NCBI GenBank assembly: GCA_900660155.1
Contig: CABFPE010000178.1
Location: forward strand, 561,977 to 582,014
DNA from: Hofstenia miamia
Lineage: Eukaryota > Xenacoelomorpha > Acoela > Hofsteniidae
Length of the DNA: 20,038 nucleotides
Direction: 5' to 3'
The notes under the pieces: generated by a model
The model's input: only the letters and a program-made list of their open reading frames with translations
The model's database searches: none
What the model was told of the DNA's origin: nothing
Program-made: the position numbers and the translations under genes
In this document: piece by piece, positions 1 through 12,700 of the stretch
Numbering within the stretch: the first letter of the stretch is position 1
How the letters are laid out: every line of letters begins with the position of its first letter

Positions 1-2455
1 TCACAACATAATTTCAAAATCTCAAAGATTTCCGCAATTTTCAGGCCGATTTTAATATTCCGCTGTTGATTGGTAAATCGGTTTTCAATAAATAACTATG
101 AAATGGATTTTATTTCATGTTTGGAAGACTACAAACAAATAATAAATTTTCCCACACATAAAAATGGAAATATTTTGGATCTCACATTTGTTAAAAGTAT
201 TCATTGCGAGGTAATTGGTAACGTTTCTTATTTACACAATCCATCTGATCATTGTATTATTGCATCAAAATGTTCAATTTCATCTATTGAAAGTATTTTA
301 GAATCTGAGATTGCTGATGCATGCAGAAGTAGTTTTTCTGAAGAGCTTACATTTTCTTTTTCTCAAGCTAACAATAAGCTTTTATCACTTCATCTGTCTC
401 AATCACTTTTTTCATTTTTTCATCCAATAGATCAAAGCTATCCGGATTACTGGTATAATTGTCTTAATGAAATTATATTAATGCATGTTCCTCTTAAAAG
501 AAAAAGACGTAAACAATATCCAACTTATTTTACTTCGCACACTATTCATAAGTTAAATATATATCATTCATATTTACGAAAAAAGCGAACAAATAACTAT
601 GAACTATTAAACAGTGCTCTTGAATTTTTTGAATCTATAGAATTAGATAGAATAACGTTTATAGAACAATTTTCAGATAAAAATTCTACAGTTGCCTGCT
701 ACAAACTCTTACATTGTCTAGAAAGAAATAATTCAATTTATCCAATGCATTGGAAAGATAAAATTTTTCATAGTAATTTAGAAATTGCATCTGCATTCAA
801 TTTATTCTTCAACTCAGTCTTTCAATCAGATGATTATTTTATGTGTGAAAATGAGCCTCGAAATTTAAATAATATTGATATATCGTTAACAGAAATCATA
901 AAGCTTATAAATGAAATGTCTAATAAAAATGGAATAGGGAGTGATAAAATTCAATGACTTTCTTAAAGAGATTTTCAATAGAATTATCACATCATATCTT
1001 ATTACTATTTCGTAATTGTTTAAAAACAGGTATATTTCCAGATGTTTGGAAAATTACGGACATTGTTCCAATTCACAAAAGTGGCAAAGAAAATGAAATC
1101 TCAAATTACAGACCTGTTAGTTTATTACCGAAATTATCTTTAATGTTTAAAAAGCTAAATTACAAACATTTATATAAATATTTTCGAGCATTTTTATCTG
1201 AATAACAGTTTGGTTTCGTAAATAAAAGAAATACATACAGTCAGTTACTTTTATATCTGGATTATGTTTACTTCAATAATGACTTATCCCATCCTACATA
1301 TGTTCTATATACTGACTTTAAAAAAGCCTTTGATTCTATTTCTCACTACAAACTACTCACAAAATTAAAGTTTTTTGGAATTTGTGGAAATCTATTTTGT
1401 TTATTGAACTCTTATCTTTGCAATAGATTTCATGGAATGATATATGGCGATATCAAGTCTACACTTCTTCATGTTAAAAGTGGAGTTCCTCAAGGGTCGC
1501 TTCTTGGCCCCCTTTTGTTTATGATATATGTCAATGATTTGCTTTTAAGTGGTAATTTAACAAGATGTTTATGTATGCTGATGACATTAAATTATGCAGT
1601 TCTGATATTAACAATATTGTAAATGATTTCACAGAAATACAAACGTGGTCAAAGAATAATCTCAATTATCCTTCAATATCGACAAATTCAAATATATTAG
1701 ATTTGGTGATAAAGCAACACAGTCTATTCCTCTCATAATAGCGTCAATTATAGCATACGATTTCGTTAAAGTTCTGGGACTCATAATAACAACAAACCTC
1801 TCATGATTTGCTCACTATTTTAAGAAATTAAAAAGTTGCAGTTATCTTTTTTCTGATATTAAACGTAATATTCCATACTCTACTCATTTTAAGATCAAGT
1901 TACCTCTATACAAATCATTGGTATTATCATGTCTAAGTTATGGCTCAATTCTGATGGAATTATCCACACACAATTAATGCGCTTAAAAATGCCTCCGATG
2001 CCTAATATTTTCAGTTACTTGATTTAATCAAATTTAAAAAGCTATTGAAAGACCAATATGATTTGGAGCTATCAAAAATAATATCAGAATATCTACCAAT
2101 AAGCTACCGTCTTCGTTCTAACCTTACAATCTTCAAATCAAAGGATGTAAGAAAAGAATCAACCAGATTTTTTTATTTAAATAGAATTGCAATACTTGCA
2201 AATTATATACATCAAAGTACTTCCATAAATTTATATGGATAATTGAAACACGTAAAACATGATTAAAAGATTTCATCCAACAACAGTTTTTAAATAACTT
2301 TCACTATTCTATAAAAATATTTGTAAGAAACATGCAATATGTTTATGTCGTTTCTGCAGAGTGCCTTACGTACATTATTAATGTAAATTTATTATTTATA
2401 CTACTGTTTACTGTCCATATATAGACAATAAATCTTTATTTATTTATTATTATTT
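1..2455 (+). mobile_element. CR1/Jockey-group non-LTR retrotransposon (LINE), decayed, 5' end outside the window
   Basis: This is the second ORF of an APE-type LINE, which nicks target DNA and reverse-transcribes its own RNA there. The endonuclease signature DFNIP lies at 48-62, followed by a THKNGNILDLTF block and SDHCII, typical of the end of an APE domain. The reverse transcriptase then shows YRPVSLLPK (about 1105-1130), YTDFKKAFDS (from 1308), SGVPQGSLLGPLLF (about 1480-1520) and the catalytic YADD at 1574-1585. Coding passes between frames: 70-957, 954-1205, 1404-1622, then the YADD frame, then 2045-2242. Stops and frameshifts break it, so it is dead. AATAAA occurs at 2428-2433 and the tail is an ATTT/ATT-rich run ending near 2455. 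The start lies upstream of the window. The CR1 versus Jockey assignment rests on motif style only. Confidence 0.85.
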
Positions 2456-2912
2456 GTGATTTTAGCGCCTTAATTTTCTAATCGCAATACTACCGCATAT
2501 TTTTCATGTATACCCAACACATAACCGCATCCGCATTTATAACAAAAGTCATACCCAACCCGCACCAGCAACCCGCGCGGGTATACCCAACCCATGTCTA
2601 CCCTTGACTATCATAAGGACAACGAGAAAACATATAAAGCAAATGCTCTAAAAATAATTGTGAAAAGCTGTTTTGAAAAATGTACGATGTATTTGAAAAA
2701 AAATGAATTTACAAGCGCTACCTATCTAACTAACTAAAAGGCAAAAATATAAATACAAAATAATACAAGTGGTTTTTTAAAATATTTAAAATATATTTAA
2801 CATTAATTTTATCGCATCACCTTGATTTACCATTTATATCAAACAGTGTGTAAAACCTATGTATTAATCACATGGGAAAATATCTGACTTAGGACTGGCT
2901 TGCTTGAATGTA
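2456..2912 (+). other. Upstream region of the host gene; no gene seen
   Basis: This interval separates the LINE tail from the first exon of the glycosyltransferase-like gene, so it should hold its promoter and 5' leader. I see no convincing TATA box or initiator. It opens with a small GC-rich island (about 2505-2605) in which TACCCAAC recurs at least three times among CCGC and CGCGCGGG. This stands out in such A/T-rich DNA and may be the edge of an old repeat. The remainder is simple A/T-rich sequence without long open frames. Confidence 0.4.
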
Positions 2913-2913
2913 A
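2908..2913 (+). promoter_or_regulatory. Minimal start-stop upstream ORF (ATG TAA) overlapping the main start codon
   Basis: The bases ATGTAATG place an ATG immediately followed by TAA, and the last A of that stop is the first base of the main ATG at 2913. In other genes such start-stop elements stall ribosomes or force re-initiation. Whether the transcript includes these bases is unknown. If translation instead begins at the internal in-frame ATG 2991, this element could help bypass the first start. Confidence 0.3.
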
Positions 2914-3081
2914 TGCTAAGCTTGTTTCTGAATTCATTGAAGCGTCCACAATTGTTACAGCAGACATTTTACACTGATTTACCTTTAGAAATGAAGGACT
3001 ATTTCAATAAAGCCAACTCTTACAGAAGTTTGGTCATTTTAATTCTTATTATGCTAATTGCAGCATTTTATTTTAGTCCTG
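2913..3081 (+). CDS. Exon 1: cytoplasmic tail and signal-anchor
   Basis: The exon encodes 56 residues plus one base (phase 1) and ends CCTG before GTAAAG. From ATG 2913 the tail is about 38 residues and begins MLSLFLNSLKRPQ. A second in-frame ATG at 2991 would give MKDYFNKANSYR directly before the membrane segment, the short basic tail usual for Golgi type II enzymes. Both starts have G at -3. An acceptor-like TTTACCTTTAG sits just before the second ATG, so the shorter form could also come from alternative splicing. The hydrophobic stretch SLVILILIMLIAAFYF is flanked by Arg on the N-terminal side, which fits N-in/C-out topology. Confidence 0.65.
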
Positions 3082-4106
3082 GTAAAGTAATTTTTTTATT
3101 TTTATCTCAATCCTTTTTAAGTCAACATATATATTTAATTTTATAGAAAGGAATTGAGTAAATTAGGACTCTTAGAAATTTGTTGCATATATATTGGGTA
3201 TACAAATCTATACAATTGAGAATTTAAATTATTAGTTAAGTTTTCCCATTGACTTGTACTTAAGTCTTTTAAAAATCATTCTTAAAAGCAAATTTTGATA
3301 TTTTTCAGAACGGGGCAGATTCAAATACTAATTTTCTTTCAAATTCATTATATATGAACACATTTTTTCAAAATTTGTTATCAACAGAAAAATTATGCGG
3401 GGTATAAATTTTCAATTTATGTAATCCTTCTCTAGTCCAATAACTTAAATTAATTGCAAAACATTTTAATAAAAATTAAGGCAAATATTCAAGCAGAATT
3501 GAATGCTAAATTGTATTTTTTGTGCCAATTTAAATTGCTGTTGATCTTTTTTCTACCGGATGCAAATTTATGCCTTCGTTTGAAGTGATTTGTTTATTTA
3601 TATTTTGAATTAAAATATTCGAGTGAGGAAGAATCAGGACATTTACAGAAAGTGCAAAAAATTAAACCTAATCCAGTATACAGAACTCTTGAAAAATATG
3701 CATGTACATCTCAGCACGTCCTGCACAATTGTTGCTTCGCTTCCCAAATTGTTAAAAATATCCTCTGACAAAGCTATTTGGTAAGTAATTAGTGGACGAA
3801 ATGAAGTAAAGTTATTGTTAAATAAACCACATAATTTAACAAAATTGCAGCATCTTCCATGCTGTAGAATAACCATAGAACATTAAAGATGGCTATGAGC
3901 TGCCAAACTGCCCCAATATTAAACCTTTCAATTGCTAAATTTAATGGGATTCATTTTCACCTGGAATTAAAATTTTGTGCAATTTTATTGATCAGACACT
4001 AAGTTCTTGCATATGTTATTGCCTATGGGTGCTTACAGAATTTCCTCACAAATTTTTAAGACCAGTGCATAAGTTAAAGCACGAAAATTAAATATTTTGA
4101 AAATGT

Positions 4107-4141
<35 letters not shown>

Positions 4142-4171
4142 TTATATATATACATATATATAAATATATAT

Positions 4172-4209
<38 letters not shown>

Positions 4210-7200
4210 AAGTGTATATATGCCCTCAGAAGTGAAGGTTATCCATTGTTTATATCCTCAAAATATTTATTGATTAAAATTGATCACATAATTGATTCAA
4301 ATGATTTTTCTTCGAAGTTTATTACAGCTGGATTAATTATTATGCTAATTATCGAATATTATGTTTTATTTCTAATTACTAATATAATTGTGTTTAGAGT
4401 CATCGTTTCTGTAAATACTAATTTATGTTTTAGAGAAATATCTTGCAATAGTAAATCAAAAATTTGGTCAGTTCAAAGAAAGCAGTTGTAAGTGAGTACT
4501 ATATAATAAATAAATGTAAGAAAATTGAAGCAATGGGTGTCCTATTTATTCATTGTGATTTCCATTTAGTTTTGATTTAAATTGGAAATTTTACCTCTTT
4601 GTAATTTATTATGCACAGAAGCAATCTTTAAGTAAAGAAATTAAAATTTTTTACTATATTCTAGAGCTAATTGCGGGTTATTTACTAATACTGCTTCCAT
4701 TCTAATACATTTGTTTGTTATCTGTGTAAATCTACATGAATAAAATTTAGTTAAAACGAATTGAAAAAGGGCTAAATTAAAAAGGTTTTTAAGAATCAAC
4801 AAAACTGGAGGAATGTTTTACAAATGTTTATTTAAAAAAATTTAAAAGCTTTCTTAAACACTTAAAAAGATAAACCCAAATTGAAGCTCTCAAAACCTTA
4901 CATTGCATATTAAGCTACAGAATTTACGTAAATCAAAAAATAAAACTTTAATGTAATTATATAAATTGACAATATCTAATTTAGTTAATGAAAAATTCAC
5001 AATTTCACCTGGAAATGTTTCAAGCTCAATAAAAGGTATGTATGAAATTTATTTAAATTACATAATTTATACATTCCCACTCATAAGTTCAATAGAACTT
5101 ATTTTAGGTTACTCATACCCATATATACTACCTTTACTTAAATTGAATAAAATATTTTTCATTTGATTTTTTAGAATTGAAGCAAACAACAAAGGCTGCT
5201 GCAATCACTAAGAAAACCACACCAACTAGTGGTAATATTCCTTATTGTATTTCCAAATCTATATTTAAGCCTTGATAAATATTAATTTCATTATTATTTA
5301 TTAATATAAAAACACCTTTTTTCCTTGTAAATTCTATTTAGGTCAATTTAGTATAATACAATTATTAATTGAATTGAAAATATCATATAATTTGAACATT
5401 TACATGGATATATACTACCTGTACTTAAATTACATAAAATATTTTTCATTTGATTTTTTAGAATTGAAGCAAACAACAAAGGCTGCTGCAATCAGTAAGA
5501 AAACCACACCAGCTAGTGGTAATATTTATTATTGTATTTCCAAATCTATATTTAAGTCTTGATAAATATTAATTTCATTAATATTTATTAATATAAAAAC
5601 ACCTCTTTTCCTTGTAAATTCTATTTAGGTCCATGCAGTAGAATACAATTATTAATTGAATTGAAAATATCATATAATTTGAACATTTACATGGATATAT
5701 ACTACCTGTACTTAAATTACATAAAATATTTTTCATTTGATTTTTTAGAATTGAAGCAAACAACAAAGGCTGCTGCAATCAGTAAGAAAACCACACCAGC
5801 TAGTGGTAATATTTATTATTGTATTTCCAAATCTATATTTAAGTCTTGATAAATATTAATTTCATTAATATTTATTAATATAAAAACACCTCTTTTCCTT
5901 GTAAATTCTATTTAGGTCCATGCAGTAGAATACAATTATTAATTGAATTGAAAATATCATATAATTTGAACATTTACATGGATATATACTACCTGTACTT
6001 AAATTACATAAAATATTTTTCATTTGATTTTTTAGAATTGAAGCAGACAACAAAGGCTGCTGCAATCAGTAAGAAAACCACACCAGCTAGTGGTAATATT
6101 TATTATTGTATTTCCAAATCTATATTTAAATCTTGATAAATAATAATTTTCATTAATATGTATTAATATAAAAACACCTCTTTTCCTTGACAATTCTATT
6201 TAGGTCCATTCAAAATAATACCCCCATTAACTAAATTGAAAAATATCTTATAATTTGAACATTTATATGGATATACACTACCTGTAATTAAATTACATAA
6301 AATATTTTTCATTTGAATTTTTTAGAAGTGAAGCAAACAGCAAAGGCTGTCGTAATCACTAAGAAAACTACATCAGCTAGTGGTACTATTCATCGTTGTA
6401 ACCATTAATATAAAATACAATTTTACTTCAGTATTCAGAGAAGTACAATTTTAAATAGCTGCATTTGAATTCTATTACAAAATTTAAATTTGATGATTTA
6501 GAAATGAAGCAAATTACAACATTAGCTCCCATCAATAAGAAAACAAATCCATCTAGTGGTAAAGTATTTTCTATTATTTCATAAATAAATTACATTCAAT
6601 TTTGAAAAATAAATTAATTGAATGTGTTTCCTATTTTCTCTAATTTAAATCTAGGTTCCAATAAGTAAGAATTTTTGCATTTTGCAAAAGTAGAATTTCT
6701 ACTTTATGCTGCTGTCCAGTTTCATTAAGTTTAGTACATTTAATAAATTAAATAGAAGACAATTAAAATTGACAATATATTTGCATAAAAATAATGAAAT
6801 GTATTTGCATAAAAATAATGAAAAACTCATATTAGTAGAAGTTATTTTTCTGTTTTTTTTGGTAATATATTGTGTAACAGGGATGAATATTTTGTAGTAG
6901 AATATTATAAATAAGTTTGCCAAGCCTTGGTTCTTGTATTGTAATCCAAAATTATGCTGTTTTTCAAAGTTTATTTTTAGAAATAGCATTGGTATTTTCA
7001 ATCAACGTCCATTAATTACTTCATAAAATGTATTCAAAGTAATATTGAATTATTATACAAACTAATAAATTGAGACTGTACTGAGTTTTTTTCACTCAGT
7101 AGCTTCCATTGAATGAAATGGGGATCTGGAGTGTGTATATCTGTGTATATAGTTTTATGTAGAGGTTTTGGTTGCTCATTTTGTATATTAAGCACGGCTT

Positions 7201-9730
7201 TGTATCAAAAATATAATGGACCTGACATTTTTACCTAAGAATCTTAGTTTCACCTCTTGGGTGTTAAACATCCTTTAGAAAGGTCCAGGTCGTAAAACAA
7301 TCGCCTTACAGCCCTGATTTAAACCTCCTAGATAGGTTTTTATTCCGCCATATCAAGATGGAGTTGCGGGGACAGCAGTTTGATGGACCTGAAGAGCTTA
7401 TGAAGGCCGTGCAGCACTCGATCCTGCTCATACCAGAAACCAGGTTGGTAAAGGAGCTCAAAAAGCTTCAGGAACATTTGGACCAATCATTTCTCAAATT
7501 GATTAAATTTTTAATTTGTAATATCATATAATGCGTTTGGTGTGTACAGTGGTAATAATTTTGGACACTAATATTTTTCAAAAAAGCTCCTGCACAAACA
7601 GAAGGTGAGTGTTTGGTGCCTTTCTTCTCAACATGCGGAAAGCGCTTGAAAAAGTGAAAGCATATATAGAAATCAAATGTGCCCCTTTCCTGCATCATTT
7701 ATAATGCTTTGTTAAGTAAATTTCTGGGTCATTTTACTGCACCATAATTGTGTTAACATTAAACAGACTTTCACATTAAGGACACCTTATTTAACCAAAT
7801 TTAAAATCAAATTTGAGACAACTTATGACTTTGCATAAATCATTGAATTTTTTAATGTAAAATGTCTTTCTATTTGATATTTCAAAAACCAATTGGCTAT
7901 AAATGAAAAAAAATTTTGGGATTTTTTTTGAATTGTCAGATGATAGGTGCAAGCCCAGCTTTGCTATTTAAAATATACTCTAAAATCATGAACTTAAAAT
8001 TTCATGAAATTCTTTTAGATAATATACTTCCTCTGTGTCAGCCAGAAAATCGAGTTATAGCATTTCGGGATAAAAGTGAGTACATTTAGTAATAAATAAC
8101 ATGAAAATGTTAAAGAATTAAACGATGATTTTATAAAACATATGCAGGTTTCCGAATTGAAAGAAACCTTAGTTCCAAATTATTCTGTCCAAGCCCACCA
8201 TATCTCATAAAAACAACAAAAATGTAGGCTAAACGCTCAAACAATAATTAGATTCCTATTTCACAAAATATAAGAATTTAATTTTTAAAGTTTTTTTGAA
8301 ATTTTATGGATCTTGCTGAGATTCAAATAGCCAGTACCAACAAATAAGCTCGAAATCCAAAGTTTTGAAACTTGCAAGGAATTCTTAATTGGCTTGTTCA
8401 ACCATTCCTAATTTACTCAAAGAGTCCGTTGCTCAAGCGCCTTCTTTAAAATATAAATAAGTTAAATACAAAAATACAGTTTTTTATTGAATAGAATTTG
8501 CTAAGAATTATGATCTATACTATTTTATATATAGTTTTTATGAAGAGAAAATGTGTATTGTGTTTATTTTTTTAATTTATCAAATAATTTTTTGTATACT
8601 TCCAGACGAGATGCTCTCGAATTATATGCGTTAGGAAATAGTTAAATTTGCGGAACAGATGACAAATTGATTACGAAACAAAAATTATTATTGTATTCAT
8701 TAAGCAGGAAAACAATAAACTACGAGATATTCCATTATTGTTTAAAAATATGTTTGCCAATAATTGCATTAAACAATTTTTTCATGCGAATAACAAAATG
8801 TATAAAATCCTTCTTTGGTGAAAATCCTCGTTAAACTGTTGCCTTTTTATTATCAAGGCAAGGCAAGTGAATGTATTATGGAAAATCATTACAAAATATT
8901 CAACAGACATAAGATATCACCAACAAGCTGTGATATCTGATGCTGCTTGTAAATAAAATTCCACCTATAAGTAGTAATTTGATATGTTATCTAGTTTACT
9001 GGCTTTACATGATAAAAATTGGTGAAATTACACCATAAATATTAGTCGCACTGATTTGATTAGCCTACACCACATTTAAGATTTTGATAATTTAATAATA
9101 TATTTTATCTAGTGTACATTAGACTATTACTAGTTTACGAACTTTCAATATTTACTAAATATAAAGCTCTACTTTGTGATATTTAACATGAACAGATCAC
9201 AAGTGCGAATAGACTAATAGAAAATTCTAGAAGTTGTGCTCTTAATTTCTCTGACATTTATGAATCTTGGTGTTCATGCCATATTTACATTTTTGTACAT
9301 ATTGATATAGCCTTGCAGCAAATCCATTCGTATTTAGAGGATTTGCATGATATGTTTTTGCTTATCCACACCAGAAATTATTTTACTTTTCTAAGAATGG
9401 TTAAATTTTACTGATTGTTAAGTGTTAAAACATAAGTTTTCAATACTTTCACCTAGTAACAATCTAAACAAAAACAGCGACTTATTATATATTACATAAT
9501 GCAACTACATAGATTATTACAGCTCAGAATGGTTTTAGTTTGATTGAATATATTGAACTTGGGACTTGTAAATTCAATAGGACCAAGTGTTCTCATTCTC
9601 ACAGACCACTATAGTGATTACAAACTCTATCTTGAGCCAAAATTCGTTCAGTTATATATGTCTCCAAAGTATGGTTTCTACTTATTAAGAGGGATTCAAC
9701 TTCACCTTGTATTAATAATAATAATAATAA

Positions 9731-9761
<31 letters not shown>

Positions 9762-12700
9762 CCGGACAACAGACAGACTCCACAATCAGGAGTGCGGACT
9801 CAAGAAGTGGCAGTATAGGATCCACACAGACCAATGGACAATGGCATAAGTGGACAGATGAGCAGAACAGGACAGCATTGGAGTGTTACAGAAGAAGCAG
9901 GCCAGATGAGAGGAGTTACAGGAAGAGAATGTTGGAAGATTGGAGGAAGACAGGAATGGGATTAGAAGTTACAGAGCAGAGGCTTGCAGGGCAAGTGTGA
10001 AAGTTACATTTGGATGAGAGTAGGGGAAAAAAGAGAGTTGAACAGGCTAAGCAAAGGGAAGATGAAGTGATAGATGTTGAGAGAGAAGTGGCAGAAGCAG
10101 CAGAACCAGTGGACGCAGAAACTGAAGCAACAATCAAAGAAAAAATAAAGGAAGAAATAGATGAGAGAAATAGGTTGCCAGTTCCAAGAAGAGTTAAGAA
10201 AAGTAAGCTAGCAGTAGAGACAGCAAAATTCAATAAAGTGTTGGAGATGATAGATGCTAGGAGTGTTACAGAAGTAAATAGCTTAGTATGTGCAGGTGCA
10301 TGTAAGGTGCTGAAGAATGTAGCCGTGGAAATGAAGATGAAAAGGCGACAAGAAGATAAGGGAGACAGAAAGCCAGCATGGGAAAGAAGAATTGAGAATA
10401 AAGTGGCAAAAATTAGGCAGCAAATAGGGAAGATCAGGACAAGTAAGGCAGTGCAGGACTGGTGCAGGGTAGGTAAGGGGAAGACTATAGAAACTGTAAG
10501 AGAACAGCTTAAGCAGAGATTAGTTGCAGAAGCTGAGAAACTGAGAAAGTATAGGGCAAGGGCAAAGCAGGCAAGAGACAATATGAAGTTTGAGATCCAA
10601 GAAGGAAGATTCTACAAAGAACTCAATGAAGGAGGAAAGGCTACAGCTAAAGCAGGCAAGGACAAAGTAAGGTTCTGGGAGAATATATGGGGAAGTGCAG
10701 GACCAGAGATAGAGAGTGTACAGATACAGAAAGAAATCAGGCATGAAGAAGAAGTAATCACAACTGCAAGGGTAAAGGAGGCTCTAAAGAAGATGAAGAT
10801 CTGGAAGGCGCCACGCAGAGATGAGGTACATGGGTATTGACTGAAGAAGTTCACAAGTGTTCATGAGAGATTAGCAGTAGCATTGGAGGAGTGTGTGGTG
10901 AGTGGGCGCCCAGAGTGGATGGTAGTGGGAAGGACATTTCTGATACAGAAGGACCCAAAGAAAGGTAGTGAGGCAAGCAACTTCAGGCCAATAACATGTC
11001 TGCCAACAACGTGGAAATTGCTAACTTCAGTGATTTCAAGTAGGCTGGCATGTTACTTAGAACAGAATAGGTTGATACCAGAGGAGCAGAAGGGATGTAG
11101 AATGAAGACACAAGGATGCAAAGATCAGTTGTTGATAGACCAGGCAGTGGTGGAGAATTGCAGAAGAAGGAAGACAAACTTGGCAATGGCATGGATAGAT
11201 TACAGGAAGGCATATGACAGCATATCACATAGGTGGGTATTGAGGACGCTAGAGGCCAATGGAGTTTCACAGAAATGGGTTGAGTTTCTAGAGAGGGAGA
11301 TGGGAAAGTGGCAGACTGAGATAGATGGGCATAGGTTGAGGTTTAGATGGGGTATATTCCAGGGAGACAGCTTAGCACCACTACTGTTTGTAGTTAGCTT
11401 AATACCTATCACAGGAAAAGTTAAAGGAGACAGGCATAGGGTATAAGATGGAAAAGAATGGTAGAGCAGTGAGTCACCTGTGGTACATAGATGACCTGAA
11501 GATGTATGCTAGTTCAAGGAAGATGTTGCAGAAGCAAGTGGAGACATTGGAGAAGGCAAGCAGAGATTCAGGGTTGGAGTTTGGATTAGGAAAGTGTGCA
11601 GCAGTGAGAATGACTAGAGGCAAGTGTGTAGATGGGGAGGGTTTGAGATCAAGCAGTGGGGATAAGATTGAGGAAGTCAAAGAGGGGTAAAAGTACTTAG
11701 GTGTGATATAGAAAGATAGAACAGATCATGAGGAAATGAAGATGAGGTTAAGGAAAGAATACAAGAGGAGAGTAAGGAAGGTACTACAGAAGTCAGCATT
11801 GAATGGGCAGAACAGCATAAACATAAAGGCATATGGGAGGGAAAGGGCTGCTAAGTGTGGAGGAAACTGTAGAAGCAGAAGCACTAGGGCTAAATGAATA
11901 TGTAGAAGAGCAACCTAGAGGATCCCTACTAGAGGTCATTAAGGAGTTAAGGAAGATAAGAACTGAGAGTGAAGGAAAGAAGATATACCAGAGTAGGATG
12001 GAATCAGAAAGGCAAACAAGGTATAGGCAGAAGGCAATGCATGGAGAATACTGGAGGAACACAGAAATGTGTGAAAGAGAAGAGAGCAACAAATGGTTAA
12101 AGAAGGCAGGACTGAAGAGTGAAACAGAAGCACTGATAATGGCAGCACAGGAGCAAGCAATAAGAATGAACTGGGTGAAGAAGCATATAGACAGAAGAGT
12201 AGAAGTAAGTGATAAGTGTAGGCTATGTAAGAAAGAGGCAGAGACAGTAGATCATCTGATAGCAGGGTGTGAGAAGTTGGCACAGAATGAGTATAAGTTC
12301 AGGCATGACAAGGTGGGAAGAATGGTACACTTGAGTTTGAGCAGGCAGCATGGGTTAGAAGAAGGAGACAATTGGTATGAGCACAAGCCACAGTGGTCAT
12401 TGAAAATGAAAAGGTTAAGATACTGTGGGACTTCAACATACAGACGAGCAAAGTGGTAGAAACATGGAGGCCAGACATAGTAGTGATAGACAAAGAGAAA
12501 AGATTAGGAACAGTGATAGACATAGCAGTACCAAAGGACAGAAATGTAGAAACCAAGGAGAAAGAGAAGATAGACAAGTACAGGGAGTTGGCAGAGGAAA
12601 TAGAAAGGCTGTGGAAGTTAAAGAAAGTTGAAGTAGTCCTGGTAGTTGTAGGACCACTAGGAGCAGTAAGTAAGAAGCATAAGAAATACTTGGAGGAGTT

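Larger units (their letters stand above)
5118..6385 (+). repeat. Tandem repeat of 287-base units, each carrying one 57-base exon
   Basis: Exons begin at 5175, 5462, 5749 and 6036, exactly 287 bases apart, then at 6326 after 290. The units starting at about 5374 and 5661 look identical over their whole length, intron included; the next differs by only a few bases. The outer copies are more diverged. This is intragenic amplification, probably by unequal crossing-over, with the newest copies in the middle. The block ATATACTACCT..CTTAAATT..ATAAAATATTTTTCATTTG also precedes the first copy, so homology extends into that intron. Confidence 0.95.

Noticed and set aside
5578-6065. Antisense open frames across the 287-base units
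   Set aside because: They are shadows repeated with the unit, made mostly of intron sequence, with no motif.
5374-6136. Three identical 62-codon open frames around the stem exons
   Set aside because: They read through both intron halves and begin at TTG. The coding signal is only the 57-base exon inside each, bounded by clear acceptor and donor sites.
5118-6385. CRISPR-like array
   Set aside because: The repeats are 287 bases with conserved exon and intron parts, not short repeats with unique spacers, and the genome is eukaryotic.
6655-6664. A possible tiny exon GTTCCAATAA between an acceptor and GTAAGA, with similar AG/GTC sites in each 287-base unit
   Set aside because: Ten bases would change the frame, and in the other units the donor is not GT.
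7468-7698. A 76-codon minus-strand frame
   Set aside because: It overlaps the sense mariner fragment and has no recognisable domain.
9225-9270. Another possible phase 1-1 exon after AATTCTAG
   Set aside because: The donor (GTGTTC) is poor and the peptide is wholly hydrophobic, which does not suit the stem or linker.
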